Assembly: GCF_009730915.1 (NCBI RefSeq)
Contig: NC_052488.1
Coordinates: forward strand, 18,408,305 to 18,472,304
Reading direction: 5' to 3'
DNA length: 64,000 bases
Source: Dioscorea cayenensis subsp. rotundata
Lineage: Eukaryota > Streptophyta > Magnoliopsida > Dioscoreales > Dioscoreaceae
Positions within the stretch are counted from its first letter, which is position 1, and each line of letters begins with the position of its first letter. The position numbers and the translations under genes were made by a program. The notes under the pieces are model-generated. The model made no database searches. It saw nothing but the letters and a program-made list of their open reading frames with translations, and was not told where the DNA came from. Positions 35,261 through 46,739 of this stretch are shown here, in pieces.

Positions 35261-38200
35261 TCAGACGCTGCTGCAATTCAAAGCTGCTTTTATTTGCTGC
35301 ACTGTGGTGCTGATGAGGTTGTTGACGGTTGTTACTGACTCTAAATTCAGCTTGGCCGATGGCAAGCTGCTAACAAGAATTTGGAATGCAACAGTGATAA
35401 GCGAGCCGCCCGAGGACGAGCTCATCGGGTTTGAGCTCGTTGAGGCTCCCCCCGGTCGACCGTCAGGTAGAATGGTGAAGCCTGATGGGAGGAGAGGAAT
35501 GTAGGAAGGGTCCTCTCCACTCATCACTATGTTTATGCCTTGTAGGTCCACTGGAGCATACACTACCAGTGAGCCTGATGCATCGGTGCAACTCTCTTGC
35601 AGTATTAGCATGTTGTTCTGACTTGAATTCAGAGCCTGTTTCCATAACAAATCATGGAACTAAGTGCAATGGAGAAATCAATCATTTATGAGCAATTAAG
35701 AAGAAGAAGCTTACTCTCAGAAGTGAGATAGAGTTCCCAGGATGTGAACCAGTTGCAATGTGGGCCACCTCTTGCACAGAATTGCCATTTGAAAGCACAT
35801 CCCACTGGAAAATGCAAAGCATATATCGATCGAATAAATTCCTCCTTAAAAGAACAGTAGAACAGTAAAAAGGATCAAGACCTGAGATCGAGTGCGCTCA
35901 TCTTTGAAGAAACTGAAGACCCTCTGACATGATACAGGTAGCCATATAGAGGTTGCAGCGCTGAGAACGACGCCATTAGGCTGGCCGGGGTCTGTGCTTT
36001 TGTGGACTGTAACTCGGACACCGACATCATTCAAGCCTGAAAGAGTGGTCCATCGGTGTCCATTCGATGCACTAATGCTGGTGCAGAAGTTGTTCACCAT
36101 TCTCTGTGCAAGCTTCACCATGCTTCGCTTTCCTTCTGGTGAGGGAATCACTGAATGTAACAGTAAAATTGCAGTACATTAGATAAAAGGGCCATGCACC
36201 ATTCGATGAGATTACGAGATCACAGTGCACCGTATTACCTCCCCCGATGTCTCTAGGAGAAGCTCCTGTAACCATTACCCGTGCAAACCTCTCGCACATT
36301 CTCTGCAGTGTGGCTAGCCATCTCTGTGCACCAAATGCCACTCCACTGTTCACAAGATCTCTGTACAGCCTGTGGGTAGGAGCCTTCTCTTCAATCTCCA
36401 TGTGTTCCACCCATGTCACCTATCTCAATGTGTGTCATAGATTTAGCTAAGATGATGAATTTGAACCGAAAAGAAACCTTCTCTAGACAAATGCATTACC
36501 TTGGAGTATCCATCCGGAACTTCCTGAATCAAGCACCCGGAAGGAAGCTTTCGTGATCGAGAAGATGATGAAAACTGAGACTCTCTAGACAGGTCCACCG
36601 ATACATCACCTATAACCCATAAGCCCTGCTCAATTTGCTGACAGTATCGAAGGAAGAAGAACTCTCTCGTGGATACAACCGGTGAAAGAACTTGGAGTTC
36701 TTCATACATCTACATTGAAAGATAAACATGTCATACTAGGCTTGAAAGAATACGAACAAGAAAAGGGGCTCGTCAATGTGTTGTTTTCTGGTTACCAAAA
36801 TCAATGATCCACTTCGAGTTCCTGCAACTCCAGTGGCAAGCACTTCAACAGTCCTTGCCTTTGAAACAATTGTAGGAAATAGTTCAATCCATTTAACCTG
36901 CGATCAACTCAATTTTTCTAACACTTGGAATCCACATTATCAGAAGATCAACAAGCAACAAAAAAGAATAAGAACTCACAGGATCCATGAACATGTCAAC
37001 TAGAGTGACAGCATTCATAATCACCAGGCTAGAATCTCTCGAGGCCTCGATTCGAATATCAGGGCTCTTATAAGGCTGACCACGCCTTGGAAAAATCCTA
37101 TCATAAGTATCAAGATTAAGAAGATCACTACCATCACTAGCAGACTTCATCCACAAAGGTTCATCAGTCTGAACAAGCCTTATCAACTCCTCCATTGCAC
37201 TAGTGGGCACCTCAGCCATGATAGGCTTCTCAAGTTCAGAAACAGCAGTAGGAAAAGGAAATGGCATGACAGAAGATGAAGAACTCCCTGGAAGGAGGTC
37301 AAGATCAAGCGAAGGACCAAGTCCTGGAGGAGGAGCACCATAACTCCCAACTGATAAATCTAGTGAAGAGATGGGTATTGGTTGAACTGGTGGAAGTTGA
37401 GCGATGGGCCTTCCTAGATACTTAGATGCTACACTGGAAACTCTATCAAGCTGCAAGAACAAGCAAATCAACCACTAGTCTACAACAAAGTTGAATCCTT
37501 TTAACTCGTTATCACTCTATGTGTATACATAGAAATAAAATAAAATAAAATAAATAAAAAAAACCTCTTCTTTTAAGCGAGCATTCTCCATCCGAAGCTT
37601 CTGTTCATCAAAGTAAGAGTCTTCGCCGAGGGGTGGGCCGCCGCATGTGGGGCAGATGACCTTCTTGAGAGCCTCGCGAATGGCGATGTTTTCACAGCGG
37701 ATCTTGTCGTTCTCGGAGCGCAGCGCGCAGTTGTCAGCTCTCTCATGCTGAGCCTGGAAAGCAATTAGCAAACAAGCATGAAAACCAATCAAAGAGAGAG
37801 AGAGAGAGGGTGAAGAATGGAGGACGATGGGGCCAAAAAAGGTGCTACCTTTTATCCCAAAAACCCAAAAACAAAAACAAAAAAAGAAATAAGAGAGAAG
37901 GAAGGGGTGGGGATGGAATGCATGCCTTCATTTGAGTCCTGCGATTTTGAAACCAGAACTTGATTTGCCGGGGCTCCAGCGCAAGGTCCCTGCTAAGCTG
38001 CATCCTTTGCTTCTCATCTGGGTGTGGGCACTCCTTGAATACCCTGAGAGACATCCACAACCAGCCAAAAACTAAGATATGGCCTCAAAAAAACAAAGAG
38101 ATGCAGCCAAAAAATAATGGAGATAGCCCATCTTTATCTCAAAAACCAACAGAAAAAGCTGAAAAATCTCAGCTTTCTTCTCCCCAACACAAGGACGAAG

Positions 38201-38360
38201 AAGAAGAAGAAGAAGTAGTAGTAGTAGAAGTAGAAGTAGAAGAAGCAGAAGAAAAAAAAACATACGCTTCAAGCTCTTGAATCTGGTGAGGCGTGTGTCT
38301 GTGATACCGCTTCTTCTTCCGCTGCCCTTCCGACCCTTCTGGCTCATCCCCCGAATCCAT
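35261..38360 (-). CDS. ROC8: HD-Zip class IV transcription factor, ROC8/HDG11 type (10 exons, 699 aa)
   Basis: Exons 5'->3': 38360-38266, 38043-37926, 37753-37565, 37450-36980, 36897-36796, 36709-36500, 36419-36239, 36150-35882, 35804-35715, 35635-35261; total 2100 bp, all in frame. Order: acidic start [13 protein letters not shown], homeodomain ([10 protein letters not shown] to [12 protein letters not shown], residues ~14-71), a loop-zipper with the class IV CPTCGG motif, a linker with the motif [10 protein letters not shown], a START lipid-binding domain (~215-440), and the HD-SAD region to the C-terminus. Family members bind L1-box DNA (TAAATGYA) in epidermal nuclei and control leaf surface cells, trichomes, stomata and drought responses. 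Start, linker and the motif [20 protein letters not shown] agree with rice ROC8 as recalled; Arabidopsis HDG11 is the dicot counterpart. Intron 2 has a GC donor. Sure of family, fairly sure of subgroup. Confidence 0.95.
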
Positions 38361-38660
38361 CTTCTTCCTCTAAACTCTCAAACAACCAAAAGCTACCATA
38401 AATTAACCCACAAAAGTAAATATTTCTCGTTCTCGAAAAAGTCCCACGATGAAACTTCAACAACAACAACAACAGCAACAACAACGATCAAAGATAATAG
38501 CTTGTTGTGATTGATATATAAAAGAGAAGAGAAGAGAAGAGAAGAGAAAGAGCAGAGGGAATTAAAGAGTAGCAGCTCGGGGATCGAAGTGAAAAGGAGA
38601 GAGAGAGAAAGAGAGGAAGGAGAGACTTGTTGGTGTTTCTCTCGTCCCCGTCATGGAATG
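38361..38660 (-). promoter_or_regulatory. 5' UTR/proximal promoter of the HD-Zip IV gene, CT/TTG-rich
   Basis: On the gene's strand this region is pyrimidine-rich: repeated TCTCT runs (AGAGAAGAGAAGAGAAGAG on +, about 38522-38550, and 38598-38625) and a (TTG)n tract (38459-38485). Long CT-rich leaders are common in plant developmental genes and can bind GAGA-type BPC proteins; that role is inferred. No clear TATA box was assigned. Confidence 0.45.
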
Positions 38661-39636
38661 GGCGAGCGTGTACAGCTTCCACTCTTTAAGGCCGGTCCAG
38701 AACTGTTGCCCAAGTGTTTTTGCCCCGGGATCTGCTGCTTCTCGTCACCCTCAACCCTTTCTTTCTTACGCTCACCTCCCCCCCTCTCTCTCTCTCTCTC
38801 TATATCTTCTTGATGGGAAACGTTGCGAGGGGAAACGTGATATGATAATGGCGTGATGGGGAAACGAGTTTCTCATCATTTAACCCCCAACACCAAACTA
38901 CCACCGCTGATTTTATTTTCTTTTTTACTTTGTGAGAGAGAGAGAGAGAGAGAGACCGGATCGGACCTTTTGGTGTCTTGTAATTTATTTATATATTATT
39001 TTTTAAAAAATTTTATAGTAGATGTGAATATTATTGATTTGGAGACGATAAGATCCAAGTTGAATTGTAATAGCAAAAGTCTAAAGGTTTGTTTTTGTCA
39101 AGGTTGGAATAACAACTATTGACTAAATTTACTTTTTACAGTGTTGTTAAGTTTACCAAAAAAAAAATTATAATTTTTTTACAGGTGAATAAACCATATT
39201 TAATTAAAATTTCATATACTCTTTTAAAAATACAGGATGAATAGAAATAATTACAAGATTAAAAAAAATCACTTGTAGTGGTAAAAAAAATTAACTTAGA
39301 AGAGGAAAACATTAACCATCACAACTAATAAGATTGTGTAAAGTTTTTATATGGTTGTTTGAATATTGAGATTAGAAATATTTTTTATGATATGTGTTGA
39401 TAAACAAACTGTTGTTAGAAGCACTGATACTTACAAAATCAAAGTTTTTTTTATTGTCACAATAAACTTATCCAATTTAGCTCTCTTCACATATGGCTCT
39501 TTGGAACATTATAACCTATTTCAGAATTTATTAGAAAATACATTAATTAATTAAGCCAATGAACTTAAGAGGAAAGGTTTTTTTTTAATTATTAAGGCTT
39601 TTTCCATTTTCTCACGAAACATTAATCATTTTCAGT
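38661..39636. other. upstream intergenic region of ROC8
   Basis: It contains a (CT)n run (about 38781-38802) and a (GA)n run (38935-38955). The rest is AT-rich without recognised genes. Confidence 0.5.
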
Positions 39637-40673
39637 TAGGGATGGCAACGGGTAAGGTATGGGTAGGGTATGCCAAAACCCTTACCCGTACCCGTAACCC
39701 ATATCCCATACCCATACCCTTACCCGTACCCTTCAGGGTAAAAAAAATCATACCCTTACTCTTACCTGCAGGGTACGGGTATACCCGCAGGGTACCTGCT
39801 TACCCGTTGTTACTCGTTGTTCAAATTATCGAATTAAATTTAAATAATAATAAAAATAAATTAATTATACATTATATTACAATCTTTAAATACATGTCCA
39901 TAAATTCAAAATTACAAGTTGATATATACTTGTTTATCTTAAATTATATAATCACATAAAAATAATATTTATTTAGAATTCAATGGTAACTCTACCTTTT
40001 GTTTTGTTCATGTTTAACTATCTTGGTTTTTGTTTTAAATTTTTTCATATATCTACTATTTATATTTTATATAGCTTCAAATTTTATAAATATCTAGTAA
40101 GATTTTGAATATAAAAAACATTATAAGTAATTCTCATAAGTTATATCCAATTGATTTTTTATTAGTATCTTATTTTTCAGGATGTTTTTATAATTTATAA
40201 AATAAATTATTATAACATTATTTTTTTATATTTGTTTATTTTTAAATTTAATTATGATTCTTAATATATATCTAAAATTCAATTTTGATAATATTATCAA
40301 ATATAAATATAGAAATTAAATAAAATTTAAAATAATATGTTAAGAGAAAATTTGAAGTATTATTTTCAAATTAATCACCATGAAAATAGATATTAAGTAA
40401 ATTGTGAGTAAATGTTTAGTTTAATAAAAAATTATATATATGAGAGGGTAAGGGTACGGATACGGGTTTTACCCGTACCCTCTTCAACGGGTAAGGGTAA
40501 AGGTAAGGGTACGAGTAAGGTAGGGGCATACCCTTATCCGACCCGTACCCGCTTAAAAACTAACGGGTAATACCCTTACCCGTACCCGTACCCGGTCAAA
40601 GAGGGTAATACCATCTTTGACCGGGTACGGGTATGGGTATACCCATCGGGTAGGGTACAAATTACCATCTCTA
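39637..40673 (+). mobile_element. hAT-type non-autonomous element, copy 2, 1037 bp
   Basis: The left end TAGGGATGGCAA and the reverse complement of the right end TAGAGATGGTAA are 12 bp TIRs with two differences. TTTTCAGT flanks both sides exactly (39629-39636, 40674-40681), the 8 bp target duplication of hAT. Both subterminal regions are packed with TACCC/GGGTA phrases (ACCCGTACCC and similar), and the AT-rich interior matches copy 1 (7950-9635). No coding sequence. The perfect target duplication suggests it is younger than most elements here. Confidence 0.95.
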
Positions 40674-40901
40674 TTTTCAGTGGGGTGGGTAAACTTATTT
40701 GACAAAGTAATTTTGTGTTTTTTTAATGTTTGTGTATGATTTTTTTTTCTTTTTTTTAAACCATGTCACGGATATTTTCTTTTACATAGATAATATTAAA
40801 AATATTATAAAGGTTACCAAGGAGGTGCTCTCACTTGTATTGCAATACAATTATATATAAAATAATAATTTATTTTAATATTGTTTCAAGAGGACACTTC
40901 T

Positions 40902-41078
40902 TCTATGGACGTCCATTATCAGCCGTTGGATCTCGATCCAACGGCCAACATTGATGAACTGTAGATATTACAATGATATATACAGTAATTACTGTTCATC
41001 AATGTCAATATTAGATTGTGATCCAATGACTGATAATTGGGCTTCTATAGATTTCTTATCTATGGACGTCCATAGAAA
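40902..41078. mobile_element. palindromic MITE, ~177 bp
   Basis: The left end TTCTATGGACGTCCAT and right end CTATGGACGTCCATAGAA are inverted repeats; the right one contains the perfect 16 bp palindrome CTATGGACGTCCATAG. The two halves fold on each other (CCAACATTGATGAACTGTAG against CAGTAATTACTGTTCATCAA, GTTGGATCTCGATCCAAC near the left end). No target duplication was identified. Confidence 0.6.
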
Positions 41079-42394
41079 ATATATTGTCTAATAATTATTA
41101 TATATGAGGGATGAGGATTATCTATTTGAAAACTTTTAAACTTTGCTTAAATTTTTTAAGCCATATAAAGTTTATTAATTTTCAACAACTTATGTATTAA
41201 ATATAATAATTTATATTAACCAAATAACAATCTATGCACGCAATCAAAGAGATATTATTGCTTGTCCAACCTAATTAGCTTATGGATCTACAAAAAAATA
41301 TTGACTATTTATTAATTTAAATAAGGGATTAGAAAGATACCCAACTGACATGAGATTCGGGTTATAAACCCACACCTATAATCAGACAATAAAAGTTCCA
41401 CATAATATTTTTTATAATAGGATAAATACCGTTACACTAAAAGCACCCTGCATTCGAAGAATTAAATAACTATATGAGAAACTCATGTATATTTGCATAC
41501 TATTGAAAAAAAAATTCTTTCACTTTTATAGTGATTTTAAGGTCACTAGCAAATTTATAAAGACTTCAAAGTGGATCAGAATTATCTAAAACTTTTTATA
41601 GTACTTTATTTATTTTAAATTGTATATGACAAAAAGATTTGATTGTGGATTATGGGGTAAGTATCTTGTTAATTTTATTTAATTTTATTTTTTTACCATA
41701 AAAAATTGAATGTCAAATTATGCATAAATATTTTATTTCTTAAAAATTATATATTATTTTCCCGTTTTTATATTATATATGATGGCCATCTAAACGTATC
41801 ATTAATTCCATTTATCATCTCCTTTTAAATATAAAAGTACAAATAACAATCATGTGTAACTAATAATAAGCTCAAATAAATACTATTCCTAAAAAAGTCT
41901 ACAAATATAATCTTGTGCCATTTTTAGCGAAGATCATTAAGAAAAATTTTTTTGAGAAAAATATCATTAAGAAAATATGAATGAGCTAAATGAAATATTA
42001 ATTCTTGAAGTTTAGAAAATCTTTTGCTAAGAGTTTGTCTTTATCTTTCCTGTGAATTGTATTAATGGTCTCGTGGTACAATGAACTAATTGATTATCCA
42101 AATCTCGATCATGTCTTCTGTTAACTATAATTACATTAGCATCAATGTTAATGAAAATTTATCCTATTTTTTTTTTATTATAACACTAACAAGCTTTATA
42201 TTCTCGGGTTTTATGTATAATAATAATTTCAGCTCTACAAGAAGAGAAAAATATTCATGTCTCAACTCATCGAAAAGATTTATAATATTGATTTATAAAC
42301 AACCAGTTAATAAATTTTAATCATCCACACCATCATCATAATAAATTAGAAATAGTGTGATTAACAACTTGGGATTTAACTTATATTAAAAATA
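41079..42394. other. AT-rich intergenic DNA, no gene recognised
   Basis: Low-complexity A/T DNA with no domain-bearing frame; one open frame of 76 codons at 42090 is treated as chance. Confidence 0.5.
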
Positions 42395-42718
42395 AGATAA
42401 ACAATTTAAATGGTCACTTATTATTATTTTTTAATTCTATTTTGGTCACATAGCTTTAAAAAATTACGATTTAATCCCCTACTTTTAATTTTTATTACGA
42501 TTTGGTCACTCGAATATACATGGTTAGTAGCAATCACATGTGGCTTATGCTAGCTCTAAGTAAAGCTATGCCATATGTGATCGTTTTTAACGACGTATGT
42601 TCAGGTGATCAAATTGTAACAAAAACTAAAGGTAAGAGATAAAATCATAATTTTTTAAAACTAGGTAATTGAAATAGAAACACATAAAAATATAAGAGAC
42701 CATTTAGGTTGTTTACCC
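42395..42718. mobile_element. foldback MULE-type MITE, 324 bp
   Basis: TTAAAAATA stands directly on both sides (42386-42394 and 42719-42727), a perfect 9 bp target duplication. The ends AGATAAACAATTTAAATGGTC and GGGTAAACAACCTAAATGG (right end reversed) are TIRs, and the two halves are inverted copies for about 140 bp each. Size, 9 bp duplication and long TIRs fit a MULE-derived MITE. The end motif GGGTAAAC is shared with MULE-2, suggesting related mobilising enzymes. Confidence 0.88.
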
Positions 42719-42727
42719 TTAAAAATA

Positions 42728-43595
42728 TAGTTGAGAATTTTGTATGTATATCTTATCCACATTGCCTAAAAATAAAAATAATAATAAAATAAAATAAAAT
42801 AGTCACCCATTATTAAGGCTAACAAACAAATAAATTCATTCGAATAATAGCTTCTTTAAATTTATATATATATATATATTTATGGATTCTATTGTAGAAT
42901 AATGTGATTATAAGATGGACATCAACATTAAATTAGCTTAATTCATTGATGGATCCCATCAAAGAATGTGATAACTAGCATTTAAACATGTCTGGTTTGT
43001 TCCATATAAATTCTTAAAATTGTTATCTATGGTCACATGCATTGAAATATAATGTCATATTAATACTACTACTATTACTATTATTATTATTATTATTTTG
43101 ATAATGCTAACCTTCAATCATTGACTTATTGTAAATATTTTTTTTTTATATTACTATTATTATTAAAGAAAATTTTCTTAAACACATTATCTATATTTCT
43201 TTGTCTTGTTTCATTGTATTTTCAAAATATCTTATATGAGTAATATGAAAAAAATTACTTCTAAGGATTAAAATTCTGAACTTTTAAGTTTAAGTTGGGG
43301 GAGAGATAAAATATCAATTACTTTATTACTGAGGTAAAATTAATATTATTATTTAATATTTTTTTTTAATGATGAATGCAATTTTACACTGATTGTTTTT
43401 ATTAAACAAACAAGTCATGTCAAGACTCAAGAGCATGCATAAATAAAGAATTAACACCTCAATTTACATGTACTCTAATCCTACATAAACCAAGATTTAA
43501 AAATATCTCTTCAATAAAAATACCAATACTCTATTTATATTTTTTTACATAAAACACAACTCTGAATTTTAATAAAATATTCATGAAAAATGGAA
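42728..43595. other. AT-rich intergenic DNA, no gene recognised
   Basis: It contains short TA and TTA microsatellites (about 42860-42880 and 43070-43096). No coding domain is visible. Confidence 0.5.
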
Positions 43596-43604
43596 ATATT
43601 TTTA

Positions 43605-43725
43605 GAGGAATTGCTCAAAAGGTCCAAGAAACACTACCACATGGCCAAAAAATCCCTTGATTTTGCCAAATCCTTTAAAAGTCCTTCATTTTCATTTAAT
43701 TTCTATAAAGCCCAACGGATGGATA
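43605..43725 (+). repeat. MULE-3 left terminal inverted repeat (diverged)
   Basis: It aligns with gaps to the reverse complement of about 49835-49952. Matching phrases occur in the same order: AATTGCTC/AATTACTT, GGTCCAAGAAAC/AGTCCCTGAAAC, AAAATCCCTTGA/TAAATCCCTCTGA, AGTCCTTC/AGTCCCTC. Confidence 0.65.
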
Positions 43726-44325
43726 ACACCGTTATCTTTCAAGGGAAATTACCTGATTGCTCATTCAGTTTTAACTGATTTGAAAGCTTTGAAAAATGAG
43801 AAACTAACTTCTCATAAAATACAATAACTGTCACATCATTCCCCACATTTTCTTCTTCTTCTTCTCCCGAGACAACCAAAAGCTTTTCATCTTCCATTTG
43901 AGTTACAAGGGCATCCTCGCCGGAGTTGCACCCATTGCCGCCGGAGACCGGAGAGAAGAAGAAAGCCACTTGACTGGACCATCTCGCTGCTCCCGTGCCA
44001 TCGTTACAAGCAGGTATGAAAGCCCTATGATTTCCATGGCCAAAATCGTTTGTGTTCTTGGGTAATGTTAGGTTAGTTAATTTTATTGTGCATTCTATGA
44101 TGAATGAAGCATGGAATCATTTGGTGAATGATCTATATTTCTTCGAGAACATGTGATCTTGTAATTTCCATCTAATGGTTGGTTAGTGTGATTACTTTGT
44201 GCCCTAATTTGCGATGAAACGAACAAAATTGTATATAGTTGTGTAAGAGAGTTGATTCCTATCCAAAATCCTTGCAAATTATTTGTTATAAATCACTGAA
44301 TTCCAATCTTATTATGATGTGTGTA

Positions 44326-44410
44326 CAGAATTTTGTCAAGATTCTGTGTTTGCAGAATTTTGTCAAGATTCTGTGTTTGCAGAATTTTGTCAGTATGTTC
44401 TGTATGTAGA
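44326..44410 (+). repeat. 27 bp tandem repeat, three copies
   Basis: The unit CAGAATTTTGTCAAGATTCT followed by GTGTTTG starts at 44326, 44353 and 44380; the third copy is diverged. It lies in the putative 5' intron (about 44014-44670) of the passenger gene. Confidence 0.9.
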
Positions 44411-44676
44411 TTGTTAGTTATAAATCACTGATATCAAAACCAGTGTATATTTGTGGTCTGTATCTCATAATGATGAGTTATTGGAATTGTTTTATGTATG
44501 ACAGTATTTTTAACATTTAGTGTTTATTTTTGTTCTTTGTCGTTCATTCAAATATAATACTTAATATATGGAATGGATATGGTTGTTTTATGTATCCAGT
44601 TTTGTACAAACATGTTTAGTGTCATTCAAAATAATCACCCGAATGTGTATGTATTGTTTGTGCAATCAGAACAGTT

Positions 44677-46580
44677 ATGGCTAGCCAATTGGGAAATTTG
44701 GTGAATGGACGTTGTTACTTAGCACCACTCATAGGCAGTGTACGCCAGTTGAAAGAGAAGATGACACGAAGACACTGGGAGTTACTCCGAGGAACGCCAT
44801 TTAGTCATCTGATGGATATTGAGCCAATAGCACAAGAGCGTACTGTATTGGATGCATTGATGCAGGTTTTCGATACACGGACCAAAACCTTCAATTTGGG
44901 AGACAGCCACTTACAATTCTGTCCTGAAGATGTTTCAATGATACTTGGACTAAAATGTGACGGTATCGCAATAGATTTCTCAAGGAAGAAGGAACGTTGT
45001 ACACTCGAGGAAGAGTTCTTAACGAAAGGAGTAGACCGAACAAGGGAGTGCTTGTTGAGGACTTTAATGAGTCTGGTTGGCAAGAAAGACAGCAAGAAAG
45101 AAGAAAGTTTTGTAAAACTTTTGCTAGTATACATCATGGGATCCTTCCTTTTCCCCACCACTTCATGTACATCTCCAGCATGGTTAGCCTACTATGTGGA
45201 AGACCTGTCAACGCTGGATCAATATGCATGGGCCCAAGCAACCTACAAGTGGATTATGGATGATTTGCCCAATGCAGCTGCTCGTGTGAAGGACAGATGT
45301 TCCGGGAAGCAACCGTGCATAGGGTATTTGCGAGGATGTACAGTTGTACTGACAATTTGGTTTTATGAAGTAACTGGGACTGGGAAGAAGATCCACTTTG
45401 GAAGAACACCACACATTCTCTGTTATGGTGAAGCCAGTATCAAGAAACAAGCAGGTGTGAGTACCTTGATCGAGTCATTGGATGGAAAAGAGGTATGCAA
45501 ATTAAAATCCATTGAGTATTGCCTTTTACTATTCTCCTTTTGTGTCATTTTTATTGCTTTTACTCATAGGTCGTTAGTATCCATATTTACCAATCTGTAT
45601 CACATTTAACTGTTACATATTCACGGTTCTTGTTTTTATATCGATTCCAGTTTAGTATCTTACATATGTATTCAGTTTTTTTATTAGATGTTCCTTTTTG
45701 AGAATAATGTGTATACGTCCATATTAATGTTTGTTGTTGTATTTGCTAGTTTTCCCCGCTTATGCCAGAGAGACAATTTGAAGTTGACCTCATTGGTTCG
45801 GGAAAGATTGAGCTCAGCTTTGCAAGGACAAGTTTGGTTCTATCCGGTGCAACGAAAGCACCAAAATTCATCAAGGCATTGAAACAAAAAGGTAAGAGGA
45901 AACAAGTTGGAGAGGCATCCCGGACAACAGATCATGAAAGTGAGAAGTCAGTAAGCCCACCAAGAGAGTCCAAAAAATCATCAAGTTCGAGTCCAGCGAG
46001 GAAACAGATGGAAGATAACAAATACGAAACATTGATGACTGAAGTGATAGCTCTTCGTGCGAAGCTTGCTATTCTTGAAGAAAGGAAGAACACAAGCAAC
46101 TAGAAAGAAGATGTTGTACCACCTCCATTAACAGATGACATTGGCCCAGCTCCACCATCGAGGAGATCCAAGAGAGTGGCATCAAAGCCAAGAGCAACCA
46201 AACCTCCAACATCGTAAGAAGCCTTAGGCTCAGGGATCGCTCAGCCAGAGAAACGTGTCACTCGTGCCTTAAAAACTGCATAACCAACAAAAGTTGCCCA
46301 AGTAAAAGGTGCACCAGCACCCAGAGATAGGAAACGAGCTGCACCAACTCCATCCCAATTAAGTGAAGTGGACAAGCAAACAACAGAGGACATCGACAAT
46401 GCGATATAATCACTAGCACAGCTAAAATCCGGGGACTCTATATGCATACCCAAGGAAGGAGATACAGAAGGTGAAACAGAGAAATTGATAGAACAACCTG
46501 TCCACGAACTGATTTCAATCCAACCAATAAAAGGCCTACCGGATTTGGCCGGCTGCAAAAGATACACCAATTGTCACTAA
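44677..46580 (+). pseudogene. MULE-3 passenger gene: PMD/DUF1985-like protein
   Basis: Exon 1 (44677-45492) opens MASQLGNLVNGRCYLAP, and an intron 45493-45749 (GT-AG) joins in frame to exon 2 (45750-). Residues ~25-95 carry the pattern seen at the start of PMD/DUF1985 domains (TRTKTFNLGDSHLQFCPEDV, ILGL). Further on come KLLLVYIMGSFLFP, the ALDQYAWAQ-like LDQYAWAQATYKW, GYLRGCTVVLTIWFYE and the hydrophobic core. After ~residue 320 it turns into a basic, Ser/Pro-rich tail with a nuclear-signal-like RRSKRVASKPR. In-frame stops occur at 46101, 46215, 46281 and 46407 before the frame ends at 46580, so the tail is decayed or the real stop is 46101. No Ulp1 protease domain is visible, though DUF1985 proteins often carry one. 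The function of such passengers is unknown; a role in chromatin silencing or its evasion is speculation. Confidence 0.72.
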
Positions 46581-46739
46581 GTGTTTTCCTTAATCGACAA
46601 ATTGACGAGTAAGCACATCGTTCAAATGTTCTATATTAGAATTTTAAATATGCAATTCGGAGTTGCAATCCACGATGGCAGTGGTCAAAAAACAAAAGAG
46701 ACGAGTACAAAGGATACAGTTAGTATGCGATTACTTCAT

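Noticed and set aside
35232..36450. + strand open frames over the HD-Zip IV gene
   Set aside because: Shadow frames; the minus strand carries the START and HD-SAD domains in correctly spliced exons.
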